Positions 24,356 through 32,785 of a stretch of DNA of 64,000 bases are shown here, piece by piece. Below the pieces are notes generated by a model. The model made no database searches and was not told the origin of the DNA. It worked only from the letters and a program-made list of their open reading frames with translations. The DNA is from Bacillota bacterium (GTDB lineage Bacteria > Bacillota > Clostridia > Christensenellales > Aristaeellaceae): assembly GCA_023444095.1 (NCBI GenBank), contig JAEZRP010000032.1:1-64000 (forward strand), written 5' to 3'. Numbering within the stretch: position 1 is the first letter of the stretch; every line of letters begins with the position of its first letter. Position numbers and translations under genes: made by a program.

Positions 24356-26437
24356 ATGAAGGATTACAAGGCCTCAAACATCCGCAACGTCGCAGTCGTG
24401 GGCCATGGAAGCGATGGCAAGACGACGCTGGTCGAGTCCCTGCTGTATTACGCGGGGGCGATCGACCGTCAGGGGCGCGTCGAGGACGGATCGACCACCA
24501 CCGACTGCGAGCCGGAGGAGATCAAGCGTCAGATTTCCATCAGCGCCGCCATGGCGCCATTGGAGTGGAAGGAGACGAAGATCAACTTTATCGACGTCCC
24601 CGGCTATTTTGATTTTGCGGGTGAGATGGTTGGCCCGATGGCCGTGTGCGAGGGTGCCCTCATCACGGTGGGCGCGGTTTCCGGCCTTTCGGTCGGCGCG
24701 GAGAAGGCCTGGGCGATGTGCGAAAAGACCGGCACATCCAAAATAATCGTCATCAACCAAATGGACCGCGAGAACGCCAACTTTGCAAAGGCGCTTCAGA
24801 CCGTCAAGGATCGTTACGGCAGCCACATCGCGCCCATCGAGTTGCCGATCATCGAGAACGGCAAGTTTGTCGGCGTGGTATGCGTGCTTGAGAACAAGGC
24901 CTTCATCGGCGAGGGCAAGGGCTACAAGGAGATCGACATCCCCGCCTCCGTGCAGGCTGAAGTCCAGTCCGCGCGCGAGGCCATCATGGAGGCCGCTGCC
25001 GGCGCCGACGAGGAGCTCATGGAGAAGTTCTTCGAGGAAATGGAGCTCTCCGCAGAGGACACCATCCGCGGCCTCAGAAAGGGCATCGCCGAGGGAACCA
25101 TCGTTCCCGTCGTCTGCTGTTCGGCCATCACCCGCATCGGCATCGCGAAGCTCCTCGACAACGTGATCGACCTCATGCCCTCCCCGGCGGGCGTCGAGCT
25201 CAAGGGTACGAACCCCCGGACGGACAAGGAGGAATCCCGCGTCTGCGTTGAGGACCAGCCGTTCTCCGCGCGCGTTTTCAAGACGCTTGCCGACCCGTTC
25301 GTCGGAAAGCTCTCCCTCATCAAGGTGACCTCCGGCGTTCTGACCTCCGCGACGCAGCTTTTGAACGTTAATCAGGACAAGGCAGAGAAGCCCGGCACCA
25401 TCTACATCCAGCGCGGCAAGAAGCAGACCCCGACCGACAAGGTCGTCGCAGGCGACATCTGCGCGCTCGCGAAGCTCGTTTCGGTTTCGACCAGCAACAC
25501 GCTGTGCGACCCGAACAAGCCCATCCAGTTCCCGAATCTCGACTTCCCGGCGCCCTGCATCTCCATGGCCGTCTACGCCAAGAAGGCCGGCGAGGAAGAC
25601 AAGATCTTCTCGGGCCTCTCCCGCCTGATGGAAGAGGATCCGACGATCACCATCACAAAGAACGTCGAGACCACGGAGTCCGTGCTCTCCGGCCTTGGCG
25701 AGATGCACATCGACGTGGTATCCAAAAAGCTCGCCAGCAAATTCGGCGCGGAATGCGTGCTGCAGTTCCCCCGCATCCCTTATCGCGAGTCGATCAAAAA
25801 GCCCATCGACGTCGAGGGACGCCACAAGAAGCAGACCGGCGGCCACGGCCAGTTCGGCGACGTGAAGATCAAATTCCGCCCGAACGACGATCCGTCCGAT
25901 ATCGAGTTCCACTTTGAAGACGCGGTCGTGGGCGGCACCGTCCCGCGCAACTTCATTCCCGCGGTCGAGAAGGGCCTTCGCGAGAACATTGTGAAGGGCG
26001 TGCTCGCGGGCTATCCCGTGGTGGGCCTGACCGCCCAGCTCTATGACGGCGGCTATCACCCGGTCGATTCCTCCGAAATGGCGTTCAAGACGGCGGCGCG
26101 GCTCGCGTTCAAGCAGCTTAACACCGCAAACCCCGTGCTCCTCGAGCCGATCTATTCCGTCAAGGTGTACGTCCCCGACGAGTACATGGGCGACATCATC
26201 GGCGACATGAACAAGCGGCGCGGTCGCATCATGGGCATGGATCAGGTCGACGGCCAGCAGTGCGTCTCGGCCGAGGTACCGCTGGGCGAAATGTTCAAGT
26301 ACGCCACGGACCTCCGCTCCATGACGCAGGCGCGCGGCAGCTTTGAGATGAAGTTCGAAAGGTACGAGGAAGTACCCGCGGCGGACGCCAAGAAGATCAT
26401 CGAGAGCGCGAAGCGCGAGGAGGAGGAGGACGAGTAA
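24356..26437 (+). CDS. elongation factor G paralogue (EF-G2-like translational GTPase)
   Basis: A 693-aa translational GTPase of the EF-G2-like subfamily common in Firmicutes, not the str-operon fusA. G1 is GHGSDGKT (canonical EF-G has GHIDAGKT), G3 is DVPGYFDF, and G4 is NQMD. EF-G domains II-V follow, with VTSGVL near 330, the domain IV region TGGHGQFGDVKI near 500, and domain V YMGDIIGDMNKRRGRIMGM near 610. Members bind GTP and the ribosome but are often not essential translocases; some act under stress. The ATG at 24356 has GGGGGAG 8 nt upstream. It is monocistronic and ends in an excellent terminator. Confidence 0.9.
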   Translation: MKDYKASNIRNVAVVGHGSDGKTTLVESLLYYAGAIDRQGRVEDGSTTTDCEPEEIKRQISISAAMAPLEWKETKINFIDVPGYFDFAGEMVGPMAVCEGALITVGAVSGLSVGAEKAWAMCEKTGTSKIIVINQMDRENANFAKALQTVKDRYGSHIAPIELPIIENGKFVGVVCVLENKAFIGEGKGYKEIDIPASVQAEVQSAREAIMEAAAGADEELMEKFFEEMELSAEDTIRGLRKGIAEGTIVPVVCCSAITRIGIAKLLDNVIDLMPSPAGVELKGTNPRTDKEESRVCVEDQPFSARVFKTLADPFVGKLSLIKVTSGVLTSATQLLNVNQDKAEKPGTIYIQRGKKQTPTDKVVAGDICALAKLVSVSTSNTLCDPNKPIQFPNLDFPAPCISMAVYAKKAGEEDKIFSGLSRLMEEDPTITITKNVETTESVLSGLGEMHIDVVSKKLASKFGAECVLQFPRIPYRESIKKPIDVEGRHKKQTGGHGQFGDVKIKFRPNDDPSDIEFHFEDAVVGGTVPRNFIPAVEKGLRENIVKGVLAGYPVVGLTAQLYDGGYHPVDSSEMAFKTAARLAFKQLNTANPVLLEPIYSVKVYVPDEYMGDIIGDMNKRRGRIMGMDQVDGQQCVSAEVPLGEMFKYATDLRSMTQARGSFEMKFERYEEVPAADAKKIIESAKREEEEDE

Positions 26438-26455
26438 TCGCCCGAACCCAAAATG

Positions 26456-26483
26456 GCAGGGGACGAAAGTCCCCTGCTTTTTT
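26456..26483 (+). terminator. intrinsic terminator of the EF-G paralogue
   Basis: GCAGGGGAC (26456-26464), GAAA tetraloop, GTCCCCTGC (26469-26477), then six T. It is a textbook rho-independent terminator. Confidence 0.95.
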
Positions 26484-26529
26484 ATCTGCGTATCCTTCTA
26501 TAATAAGCAGGCACTCGTCCCGACGAAAT

Positions 26530-27699
26530 TCACGCGGGCGCGCGTTCCGCCTTGCGGACGAGGGACGAGACGGTCATGGCGATCGGAACGATCTGGATGG
26601 CGATGCAGATCGCGAAGACAACCTTCATGCCGAAATGATCCATGATCGAACCGACGTAAAGAAGACTCGCCATCCCGGCGAGGCTCTGGTACACGGCATC
26701 CGTGACGCTGTTCGCCGTGGTGCGCAGGCGAATGTCCACGTTCTCCTCCGTGATCTCGCGTGTCGTCGGGAGCATGATGCTGAAGGAGATGGCGTTGAAG
26801 ACGCTCCCTGTGATGACCAGGACAGGCGACGCGGCAAAGAAGTTGCAAAGGATCATCAGCATCGGCCCGGCGGCCGATAATACGAGCCTGATCCTCCGGT
26901 TAATCTTGCGAATCCTCCCGGCGAGGAAGAAGAAGGGCAGCTGGAACATGCACATGAAAAAGAAGTCGTACCCCTGATGCGACACGTTTCCCCCCACGCT
27001 CTTCAGAACGGCGATCTTCATGTTGCTGATGGGCGCGCCGGCGAGCCCTGTAAAAAGAAGCAACACCACGAGGAACATGTAAGGCCTGATCCGCGCGAGT
27101 TTCGCGATCTCCCGCACGCGGAACGAACTCCTCTTCCCCTCCGGCGGGGGCGAATCCGGTTGCGAAAGCGCGACGCCGACTGTGATCAGAATGAAGGCAG
27201 TGGCGAAGACCGGCATGACCCAATAGCCCACCCGGTTGAGGAGCGGCCCATAGAACAACATGAAAAGCGCAAAGCCGAGCGACCCCCAGCCGCGCGCGGG
27301 ACCATAGACTTGGGTGCGGTGGGAAAAGCACTTCAGAAGCCACGTATCGAGGTTCGAGGGCAGCGGCGCCATCGTGAAACCGAGGAGCGGATAGAGGACG
27401 GCGACCGCCGAAAGACTGCCCGCAAGAAAGTAGATTGCAAGGTTAAGCCCGAGCACGAGCAGATTTCCGAGCACGAATACCTTCTTGTTCGTCTCGAGCC
27501 GGTCGCAGACGCTCCCCCAGAAGAACTGTCCGAGGAAGGCGAAGAGCATGTAGGCGGAGAGCAGAAGCGAGAGCCGCGTGTTGGTCAGCCCCTTGGACAG
27601 GAGATAGGCGCCGATGTACGCGGGCATGGAGGCAAAGGACCACCAGTAGCTTACCTGAAGGATATTGAACTTGATGAGGACCGCTTTTTCGTCTCTCAA
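26530..27699 (-). CDS. MFS transporter
   Basis: A 389-aa permease with about 12 hydrophobic segments. It resembles the MFS_1-like/HcaT-nucleoside symporter branch (LQVSYWWSFASMPAYIGAYLLSKGLT at the N-terminus; LLSAYMLFAFLGQFFWGSVCDRLETNKKV as the loop 2-3 motif). Substrate is not readable; sugars or nucleosides are plausible. The start is TTG at 27699, with AAGGGA about 10 nt upstream, and a promoter at 27753-27783. It lies next to the sugar locus on the same strand but has its own promoter. It converges on the EF-G paralogue. Confidence 0.87.
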   Translation of the reverse strand: MRDEKAVLIKFNILQVSYWWSFASMPAYIGAYLLSKGLTNTRLSLLLSAYMLFAFLGQFFWGSVCDRLETNKKVFVLGNLLVLGLNLAIYFLAGSLSAVAVLYPLLGFTMAPLPSNLDTWLLKCFSHRTQVYGPARGWGSLGFALFMLFYGPLLNRVGYWVMPVFATAFILITVGVALSQPDSPPPEGKRSSFRVREIAKLARIRPYMFLVVLLLFTGLAGAPISNMKIAVLKSVGGNVSHQGYDFFFMCMFQLPFFFLAGRIRKINRRIRLVLSAAGPMLMILCNFFAASPVLVITGSVFNAISFSIMLPTTREITEENVDIRLRTTANSVTDAVYQSLAGMASLLYVGSIMDHFGMKVVFAICIAIQIVPIAMTVSSLVRKAERAPA

Positions 27700-27752
27700 G
27701 GGGATCGTTCCCTTCGTACAATCGGGCCGGCACGCGCCGCGCTTTGCGATTC

Positions 27753-27783
27753 ATTATAAGCCATCAAGCCGACTCGAAGTCAA
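27753..27783 (-). promoter_or_regulatory. promoter of the MFS gene
   Basis: TTGACT (27783-27778), a 19-bp spacer and TATAAT (27758-27753) on the minus strand. The spacer is long. Confidence 0.45.
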
Positions 27784-27866
27784 GCGTTTTTTCACATTCC
27801 AAAAAACAAAGCGGGAAGCGTCTGGACTTCTCCGGATGCCCCCGTTTCTTTGACCGCCAGACTGCG

Positions 27867-30290
27867 TTAACCCTCGTACTGATCGAAGGTCGCGCGGCGC
27901 AGCCGATCCGCCTCCTCCTTTGTGATGCGCTCCTCGGAAAAGCGCAGGGAACCCGTGACGTTTCTCATGCGCAGCGCCGGACCGAGCTCTGTCTCGATCT
28001 CTTCGATCGCAAGCGCTTCCCCCGAGACCATGTGGGGCTCCACGGTGTTGTAGAGAACGCGTGTCTCGCGCTCGCGCGCCTTGAGGTACACGACCTCGGC
28101 GTTCCGAAGCCCCATCAGCATGGTCCTGCGCCCGACGAGGAAGGACGACGGCGTTGTCTCCTTGTAACACACGACGCTTTTCTCGCCCTGGCGCACGAAG
28201 ACGCGGCACTCCAGATGGAAAGCGCGCGGCATGCGGTAGACGCTCTCGCTCCCGTCGGGTATAGTTTCCATACCCAGAAGAAGCGGCGCGCCGAGCGGCG
28301 CGGAGAGCCGGATACCGACGGTCGTGTCCGGCACATAGCCGGAGAACCAGAGCGCGTTGTCGCGCCGCGCGATCGAGACGACCGGCGCGCGCGCGGCGGT
28401 AAAGGGTTTCTCAAAAGCGATTTTCCAGCCGAAGCAGGCGATCAGCGCGCGCGGCAGGACCTCCGCCGGGTAATACTCGTCTGCGGGCCTCTCCCGATGC
28501 AGGTGTAGCCCGTCGTTGCGCCCGCGCAGCCACAGAAGTCTGCCGTCCATCGCCGCCACGCAGAACGCGCGCGCTTCGCCGTCTGCGCTTCGCACCCGCG
28601 CGAGCACCTCGCTTTCCCCCGTCGCGACCGCGTCCATGCCGCCGTCCGATAAAAGGCCGTCCACGAACAGGCGCCGCGCGTAGGGCGCGCGCTCGAGAAG
28701 GTCGGGGTCGAGAACCGGTCCCTCGATCTTCATTTCGCCCGAGAGCGGCGCGGCATCCGCAAGCCCCAGCGCGGACTTGAGCGCGGGGGCGGCATCGCGC
28801 ACCGAGCCGTACAGGAGGAGCCGCCCGCCCGCCGCGACGTGCGCCAGGAGCGCCGCGTTCGCCGGGCTTCCCGCTGCGGGCACGGGCGCGACGAGGATGG
28901 CGTTTCTGAGGGCATCTGCGCATTTCGGGAACGCGTTGATATCGACGACGCTCGAGAGCGGCAATCCGGCGTTGACCGCACCCACGATGAAGCGGTCCTC
29001 GAAGTAGGGCTTGGCGAGGTTCTGTCCCTTGCAGTAGTCATCGAAGGGATAGACCCACACGACGGGCGAGGGTGCGTCCGGGACGTGGGAGAGCGCGGCG
29101 ACGAGGTGGGCCGTGGGCTCCAGCACACAGCGCTGCGGCATCTCGCCGAGGGTATTGTCGATGGTGAGAAGCGACAGGTAATCGGGCGTCTCTACATGGC
29201 CGTCCGCACCGATCCGGCAGAGGGAGAGCGGGAGATAGATGTCGTGAGGCGCGCCCTCGTAGCGATCCATCCACGGGGAGTTCATGAACCACGGGTCGTG
29301 AATGTAGTAGCGGAACAGAAAACCCTCTCCCTTCGGAAGCCGCGCGATGCGGGAGAGGTAGCCTGCGATTTCCAGCCCGAAGTTGCCGTCGAGCGCAGCC
29401 CACGGGGAGTTCGGCGGAGGCAGAAGGCCGTAACCTCCGTCGTAGATGCCCGCGAGGTCGACGCCGTCCGTCGCCATGTCGATGCCCACGGTGAGGTTCG
29501 TACCCCGGGTCTCAATCCGGCAGTCGCACGCCTCGCGGAACAGCCGCCAGAACGCGATCACCTTTTCGCGGCTCTCGTCGAGACGCTCGGGATGGAACCT
29601 CTCCCCATCGTAGGTGACGCCGGTGGGCCGCCACGTCTCGCTGCCGAAACCAAAGCCGTTTGACAGCCAAAGGAAATCGAAACCCATGTCCGCGAGAAAG
29701 ACCTTGCTCTGCCTGCCGAGGAAGGTCGCGACAGATGTGCCCTCGGGAATGCCGTCCGGGAATGCCGCGTAGGGCGCCATGTCCGCGCGCATGGCATGGT
29801 AGCAGCACACGAACGCCTTCGTCCCGAACGCGTCCCCTGCAAGAATTTCGGGGTGCAGGCGGTACTTGAACGGCGACTCCGCGAACTCCGGACCGGGATC
29901 GAAGGCGATCCCCACGCGGTCGGCCCCCGCCTCCTTGAGCGATTGGACGATGAGCCTAAGGTCCCGATAAGTGAATTCGGGCGGGTTTTCCATATAGAGG
30001 AAGTGCGCGCTGTGAAGGCCGGCGCAGTCGGGATCCAGGGCCGGATTCGTCGCCTGGGTGCGGCTGGCCGAGCCCGCGTAGCGGGCCCACTCGAACTTGT
30101 CGTCGGTGTTCCCGGCGTACGCGAGGATTTCCGAGCCGTCAGACGCCCACAGGAGCACCGACGCCGCCTCGGCGTTCCGGCAAAGTGGCGCCCAGTCGTC
30201 CATGACGCGGCGGCACACGGACCGGATCATATCCGGCTCTCGGCTCTTGAACGGCTTGAGGCTCATTTCAAGGGTGATGTTTTTAAGCAC
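27867..30290 (-). CDS. uncharacterised 807-aa glycosidase-like protein
   Basis: A large cytosolic protein (no signal peptide) that I cannot assign to a named family. It begins VLKNITLEMSLKPFK. The first 400 residues have the feel of a TIM-barrel hydrolase: VSVLLWASDGSEILAY, VGIAFDPGPEFAES, FDFLWLSNGFGFGSETW, VGIDMATDGVD, and DPWFMNSPWMDRYEG. Around 480-570 a flavodoxin/GATase-like segment (AILVAPVPAAGS, AAGGRLLLYGSV) recalls the trimerisation domain of family 42 beta-galactosidases. The end is beta-rich. The GTG at 30290 has AGGGGG 8 nt upstream; a GTG at 30296 overlaps the isomerase stop. It follows an L-fucose isomerase-like gene in the same operon. Carbohydrate processing is inferred. Confidence 0.75.
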   Translation of the reverse strand: MLKNITLEMSLKPFKSREPDMIRSVCRRVMDDWAPLCRNAEAASVLLWASDGSEILAYAGNTDDKFEWARYAGSASRTQATNPALDPDCAGLHSAHFLYMENPPEFTYRDLRLIVQSLKEAGADRVGIAFDPGPEFAESPFKYRLHPEILAGDAFGTKAFVCCYHAMRADMAPYAAFPDGIPEGTSVATFLGRQSKVFLADMGFDFLWLSNGFGFGSETWRPTGVTYDGERFHPERLDESREKVIAFWRLFREACDCRIETRGTNLTVGIDMATDGVDLAGIYDGGYGLLPPPNSPWAALDGNFGLEIAGYLSRIARLPKGEGFLFRYYIHDPWFMNSPWMDRYEGAPHDIYLPLSLCRIGADGHVETPDYLSLLTIDNTLGEMPQRCVLEPTAHLVAALSHVPDAPSPVVWVYPFDDYCKGQNLAKPYFEDRFIVGAVNAGLPLSSVVDINAFPKCADALRNAILVAPVPAAGSPANAALLAHVAAGGRLLLYGSVRDAAPALKSALGLADAAPLSGEMKIEGPVLDPDLLERAPYARRLFVDGLLSDGGMDAVATGESEVLARVRSADGEARAFCVAAMDGRLLWLRGRNDGLHLHRERPADEYYPAEVLPRALIACFGWKIAFEKPFTAARAPVVSIARRDNALWFSGYVPDTTVGIRLSAPLGAPLLLGMETIPDGSESVYRMPRAFHLECRVFVRQGEKSVVCYKETTPSSFLVGRRTMLMGLRNAEVVYLKARERETRVLYNTVEPHMVSGEALAIEEIETELGPALRMRNVTGSLRFSEERITKEEADRLRRATFDQYEG

Positions 30291-30292
30291 GC

Positions 30293-31741
30293 TCACTTCC
30301 CCCTTTCCCCGACGACCGCGCAGCCGATCCCGAGCGCGTGCGCCACGCGGCGAATCTCCTCGGCGTGATGGCCGATGCCCAGCGCGATGTGGTGCGTCGG
30401 ACCCTCCATCACCCAATCGTGGATGAACGTCCTGGTGTCCGGCGCGAAGCGCGCGCGGGTGTTGGTGTTCCCCGTCGGCGGGATCGGCCCCGCGCAGGAC
30501 ATGCCCTCGCCCACGATGAACTTGAACGTCCCCTCGTGCGTCTGGGTGATGCCGAGCATGGTGATCGGTCCTTCCTTGATCTTGAACTCGACCGACGCGC
30601 CGCGTCCAGGTTTTCCGTGGTAGTGGGTGAGGCTGCGGAGCGCGGGCCTTCCCTCCGCGATGCCGATGTGGTGCGGCCCGTCGTGCCCGACGAGGATGAA
30701 GTCCCCATCAAAGTCGAAGGGATGAAGCTCCGCGAAGCTGCCGCCGATGCCGAGCCTGTCCATGATGAGCATGGCAAGGCAGGTCTTGATGTCATACTCG
30801 CCGCACATGGGGAATCCCCGCGCCTGCAGGAGGGTGTTTCCCACGATGAGGGACGAGGCGACCTCGCGCTGCGGGCTGTTCTCGCGCCCGCCGTAGTAAT
30901 ATGCGAGGCCCGTCAGGGAAAAGCGTTCCACGAACCGGTCGAGCGCGGCGGCGCTCCTGGCGCTCTGGAGAAGGTCCTCGCGCGTGAGCTTCCTCGTGAC
31001 GGGATCGCTCTTTGGGTCGGGCATGTCGAAGAGGGCCTCGATCTTGCCGATCTGCGCCGCGATCTCATCGTCCGTCACCCTGTCGTAGTCCTCAAGGAGA
31101 TCGTCGATCTCGAGGAGGGGCACGTGGATGCCGAACGCCGCAGAAAGCGCCGTCGGATCGGCGTGCATGTCGTACATGGCCTCGAGGACGTGGCCCATGA
31201 GTCCCAGCCGCGCGCCCTTGAGCGCGCGCAGAACGCGCGCCACAGAGAGCCAGCGCGCAATCTCACGCTCGGCATACTCGTCACCGAAGAGCTTCCCGAT
31301 CACCACGTCCTCGACGGGACGTCCGTAGCGCAGAGAGACGTTCATAAACTCGGGAACCGAGCAGATGTTGTCGTTTTCAAGCTGCATCCGCGTGTTCGCG
31401 ACCGTGTAATCGAGCCCGGCGCGCGTTTGGAGCGCGAGGAGAACGAGCGGAAGTCCGCAATCGCGCAGCACGGGCGCGAAGACGCTCGAGGTCGCGTAGG
31501 TCGTCATGTCGACAAAGACCATGTCGAGATCTGCGGCCTTGAGTTTTCTCGCGGCCTCGTACGCGGCCTCGCTTGAATCGAGGATGCCGAGGTCGAGGAC
31601 AAAGTCGCCCCGCGCCTCGAGCATTTTCCGGATCTCGGCGCGATATCCCATCAGACTCTCATAGAGGCCCGGAAACTGCTCCCAGTAGGGCTTGTGCGCC
31701 ACGCCGAACAGGCCGACGCGGGCCGCATGTTGGTCGTTCAT
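30293..31741 (-). CDS. L-fucose/L-arabinose isomerase family protein
   Basis: A 482-aa protein of the FucI/AraA-like fold. It starts MNDQHAARVGLFGVAHKPYWEQFPG, typical of AraA-like N-termini, and has FVDMTTYATSS near 95, a middle segment with YYYGGRENSPQREVASSLIVGNTLL, and EYDIKTCLAMLIMDRLG followed by HPFDFDGDFILVGHDGPHHIG, where the Glu, Asp and His metal ligands of the active site are expected. Family members interconvert an aldose and its ketose. The sugar is not known. GGAGGGG lies 6 nt before the ATG at 31741. Its promoter has TATAAT at 31769-31764 and an upstream operator-like repeat. The stop overlaps the start region of the 807-aa gene. Confidence 0.85.
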   Translation of the reverse strand: MNDQHAARVGLFGVAHKPYWEQFPGLYESLMGYRAEIRKMLEARGDFVLDLGILDSSEAAYEAARKLKAADLDMVFVDMTTYATSSVFAPVLRDCGLPLVLLALQTRAGLDYTVANTRMQLENDNICSVPEFMNVSLRYGRPVEDVVIGKLFGDEYAEREIARWLSVARVLRALKGARLGLMGHVLEAMYDMHADPTALSAAFGIHVPLLEIDDLLEDYDRVTDDEIAAQIGKIEALFDMPDPKSDPVTRKLTREDLLQSARSAAALDRFVERFSLTGLAYYYGGRENSPQREVASSLIVGNTLLQARGFPMCGEYDIKTCLAMLIMDRLGIGGSFAELHPFDFDGDFILVGHDGPHHIGIAEGRPALRSLTHYHGKPGRGASVEFKIKEGPITMLGITQTHEGTFKFIVGEGMSCAGPIPPTGNTNTRARFAPDTRTFIHDWVMEGPTHHIALGIGHHAEEIRRVAHALGIGCAVVGERGK

Positions 31742-31763
31742 TTTTGCCCCTCCTTTTTTGCCC

Positions 31764-31769
31764 ATTATA
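31764..31769 (-). promoter_or_regulatory. -10 box of the isomerase operon
   Basis: TATAAT on the minus strand, 23 bp before the isomerase ATG. No -35 consensus is seen 17 bp upstream; instead the 18-bp repeat at 31792-31809 begins 22 bp upstream. This suggests activator dependence. Confidence 0.6.
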
Positions 31770-31791
31770 GAGGATTTTTCTCCCGGAATGT

Positions 31792-31837
31792 AGAAAGAGA
31801 ATGAGCGGGATCGGAAATCCATCAGCACAGAATGAGC
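31792..31837. promoter_or_regulatory. candidate AraC operator, copy 1
   Basis: AGAAAGAGAATGAGCGGG at 31792-31809 is repeated exactly at 34878-34895. Its core AGAATGAGC (31798-31806) recurs at 31829-31837, 31 bp away, near three helical turns. It lies between the isomerase promoter and the AraC gene. Confidence 0.65.
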
Positions 31838-31850
31838 AAGGAGACATGGG

Positions 31851-32747
31851 ATGCGCGTCGACGAGATCCAGCCGCTGGTTCGGCTGTGCCATACCTTTTC
31901 CGTGGAGCGCGAAATGCCGCTCGAACCCAAGCACTGCGCCGACCGGCGGCTCATCTACGTCCGCCGCGGCAGAGGTGCGTTCCTCGTCGCGGGGGAACCG
32001 CACGAGGCGCGGGAGGGAGATCTCTTCCTCTGGCCCGCCGGGACCCTGTACGAGGCGCACGGACAGCTGCAGCTGATCGGCGTTAATTTCGACCTGATCG
32101 AGCGCCCCGGCGCGCCTCAGCTTCCCGTCGCGATGATCCACCCCACCCGCTACCGGGAGGATCTGCGCGTCGAGGCGGAAACGGTCGAGGATCAGCCGTC
32201 CCTCAACGGCGTGATCCACCTGCGCGGCGCAGTGTTCGCGGAGGAAATGCTCGCGCGGATGCTGGAGGAATACGCCGGACGCCGCCTCTTCTTCCGCACG
32301 AGCCTGCGCGGGGAGATGCAAACGCTGGTCATCCGCGTGCTGCGCGAGGCGGTGCGCGGCGAGCCGGAGAACCTCGCGGAACGCATCCTTCAGTACATCC
32401 GGGAGAACTACAGAAAGCCCATGACGAACGAGATTCTGGAGGCGGCCTTCCACTTCCACGAGTCGACGCTCAGCCGGGCGCTCCGGCGGCACACGGGCAT
32501 GCCGATTCATCGCTATCTCCTCGAATACCGCATTCAGCAGGCGGTGAACCTCCTGGAGCTGCAACCCTACATGGTGGAGGAAGTCGCCCACATGGTAGGC
32601 TTCGAGGACGCGAACTATTTCACGCGCTACTTCAAGAAAATCATGGGCGTGTCCCCGGGCGCATACCTCTTGGGCGCGCGGGATCCGCGCAGGTCGCCCG
32701 CGGGCACGCTGAACGTGGAGATGGAGCGGCCGAAACCGGAGGAGTAG
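31851..32747 (+). CDS. AraC family transcriptional regulator 1
   Basis: A 298-aa regulator. Residues about 10-100 form a cupin-like sensor (RLIYVRRGRGAFLVAGEPHEAREGDLFLWPAGTLYEAHG). Residues about 185-285 hold the double helix-turn-helix: ILQYIRENYRKPMTNEILEAAFHFHESTLSRALRRHTG and VEEVAHMVGFEDANYFTRYFKKIMGVSPGAY, the AraC signature. A ligand, probably a sugar, is expected at the cupin. The ATG at 31851 has AAGGAG 7 nt upstream. It is divergent from the isomerase operon and upstream of the convergent solute-binding-protein gene. The direct-repeat operators at 31792-31837 and 34878-34923 are its likely targets. Confidence 0.92.
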   Translation: MRVDEIQPLVRLCHTFSVEREMPLEPKHCADRRLIYVRRGRGAFLVAGEPHEAREGDLFLWPAGTLYEAHGQLQLIGVNFDLIERPGAPQLPVAMIHPTRYREDLRVEAETVEDQPSLNGVIHLRGAVFAEEMLARMLEEYAGRRLFFRTSLRGEMQTLVIRVLREAVRGEPENLAERILQYIRENYRKPMTNEILEAAFHFHESTLSRALRRHTGMPIHRYLLEYRIQQAVNLLELQPYMVEEVAHMVGFEDANYFTRYFKKIMGVSPGAYLLGARDPRRSPAGTLNVEMERPKPEE

Positions 32748-32751
32748 GTGA

Positions 32752-32775
32752 GGCCCGGAGCTTTCGCCCCGGGCC
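32752..32775. terminator. weak hairpin between convergent AraC and solute-binding-protein genes
   Basis: GGCCCGG (32752-32758) pairs with CCGGGCC (32769-32775). The U-tract is poor on both strands. It could serve both convergent genes. Confidence 0.4.
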
Positions 32776-32785
32776 CCTTGATCTT

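Noticed and set aside
24374..26059. A 561-codon open frame on the minus strand opposite the EF-G paralogue.
   Set aside because: It is a mirror of the high-GC coding strand; the product has no recognisable domain and is rich in Gly, Arg, His and Asp. The plus strand encodes a complete EF-G.
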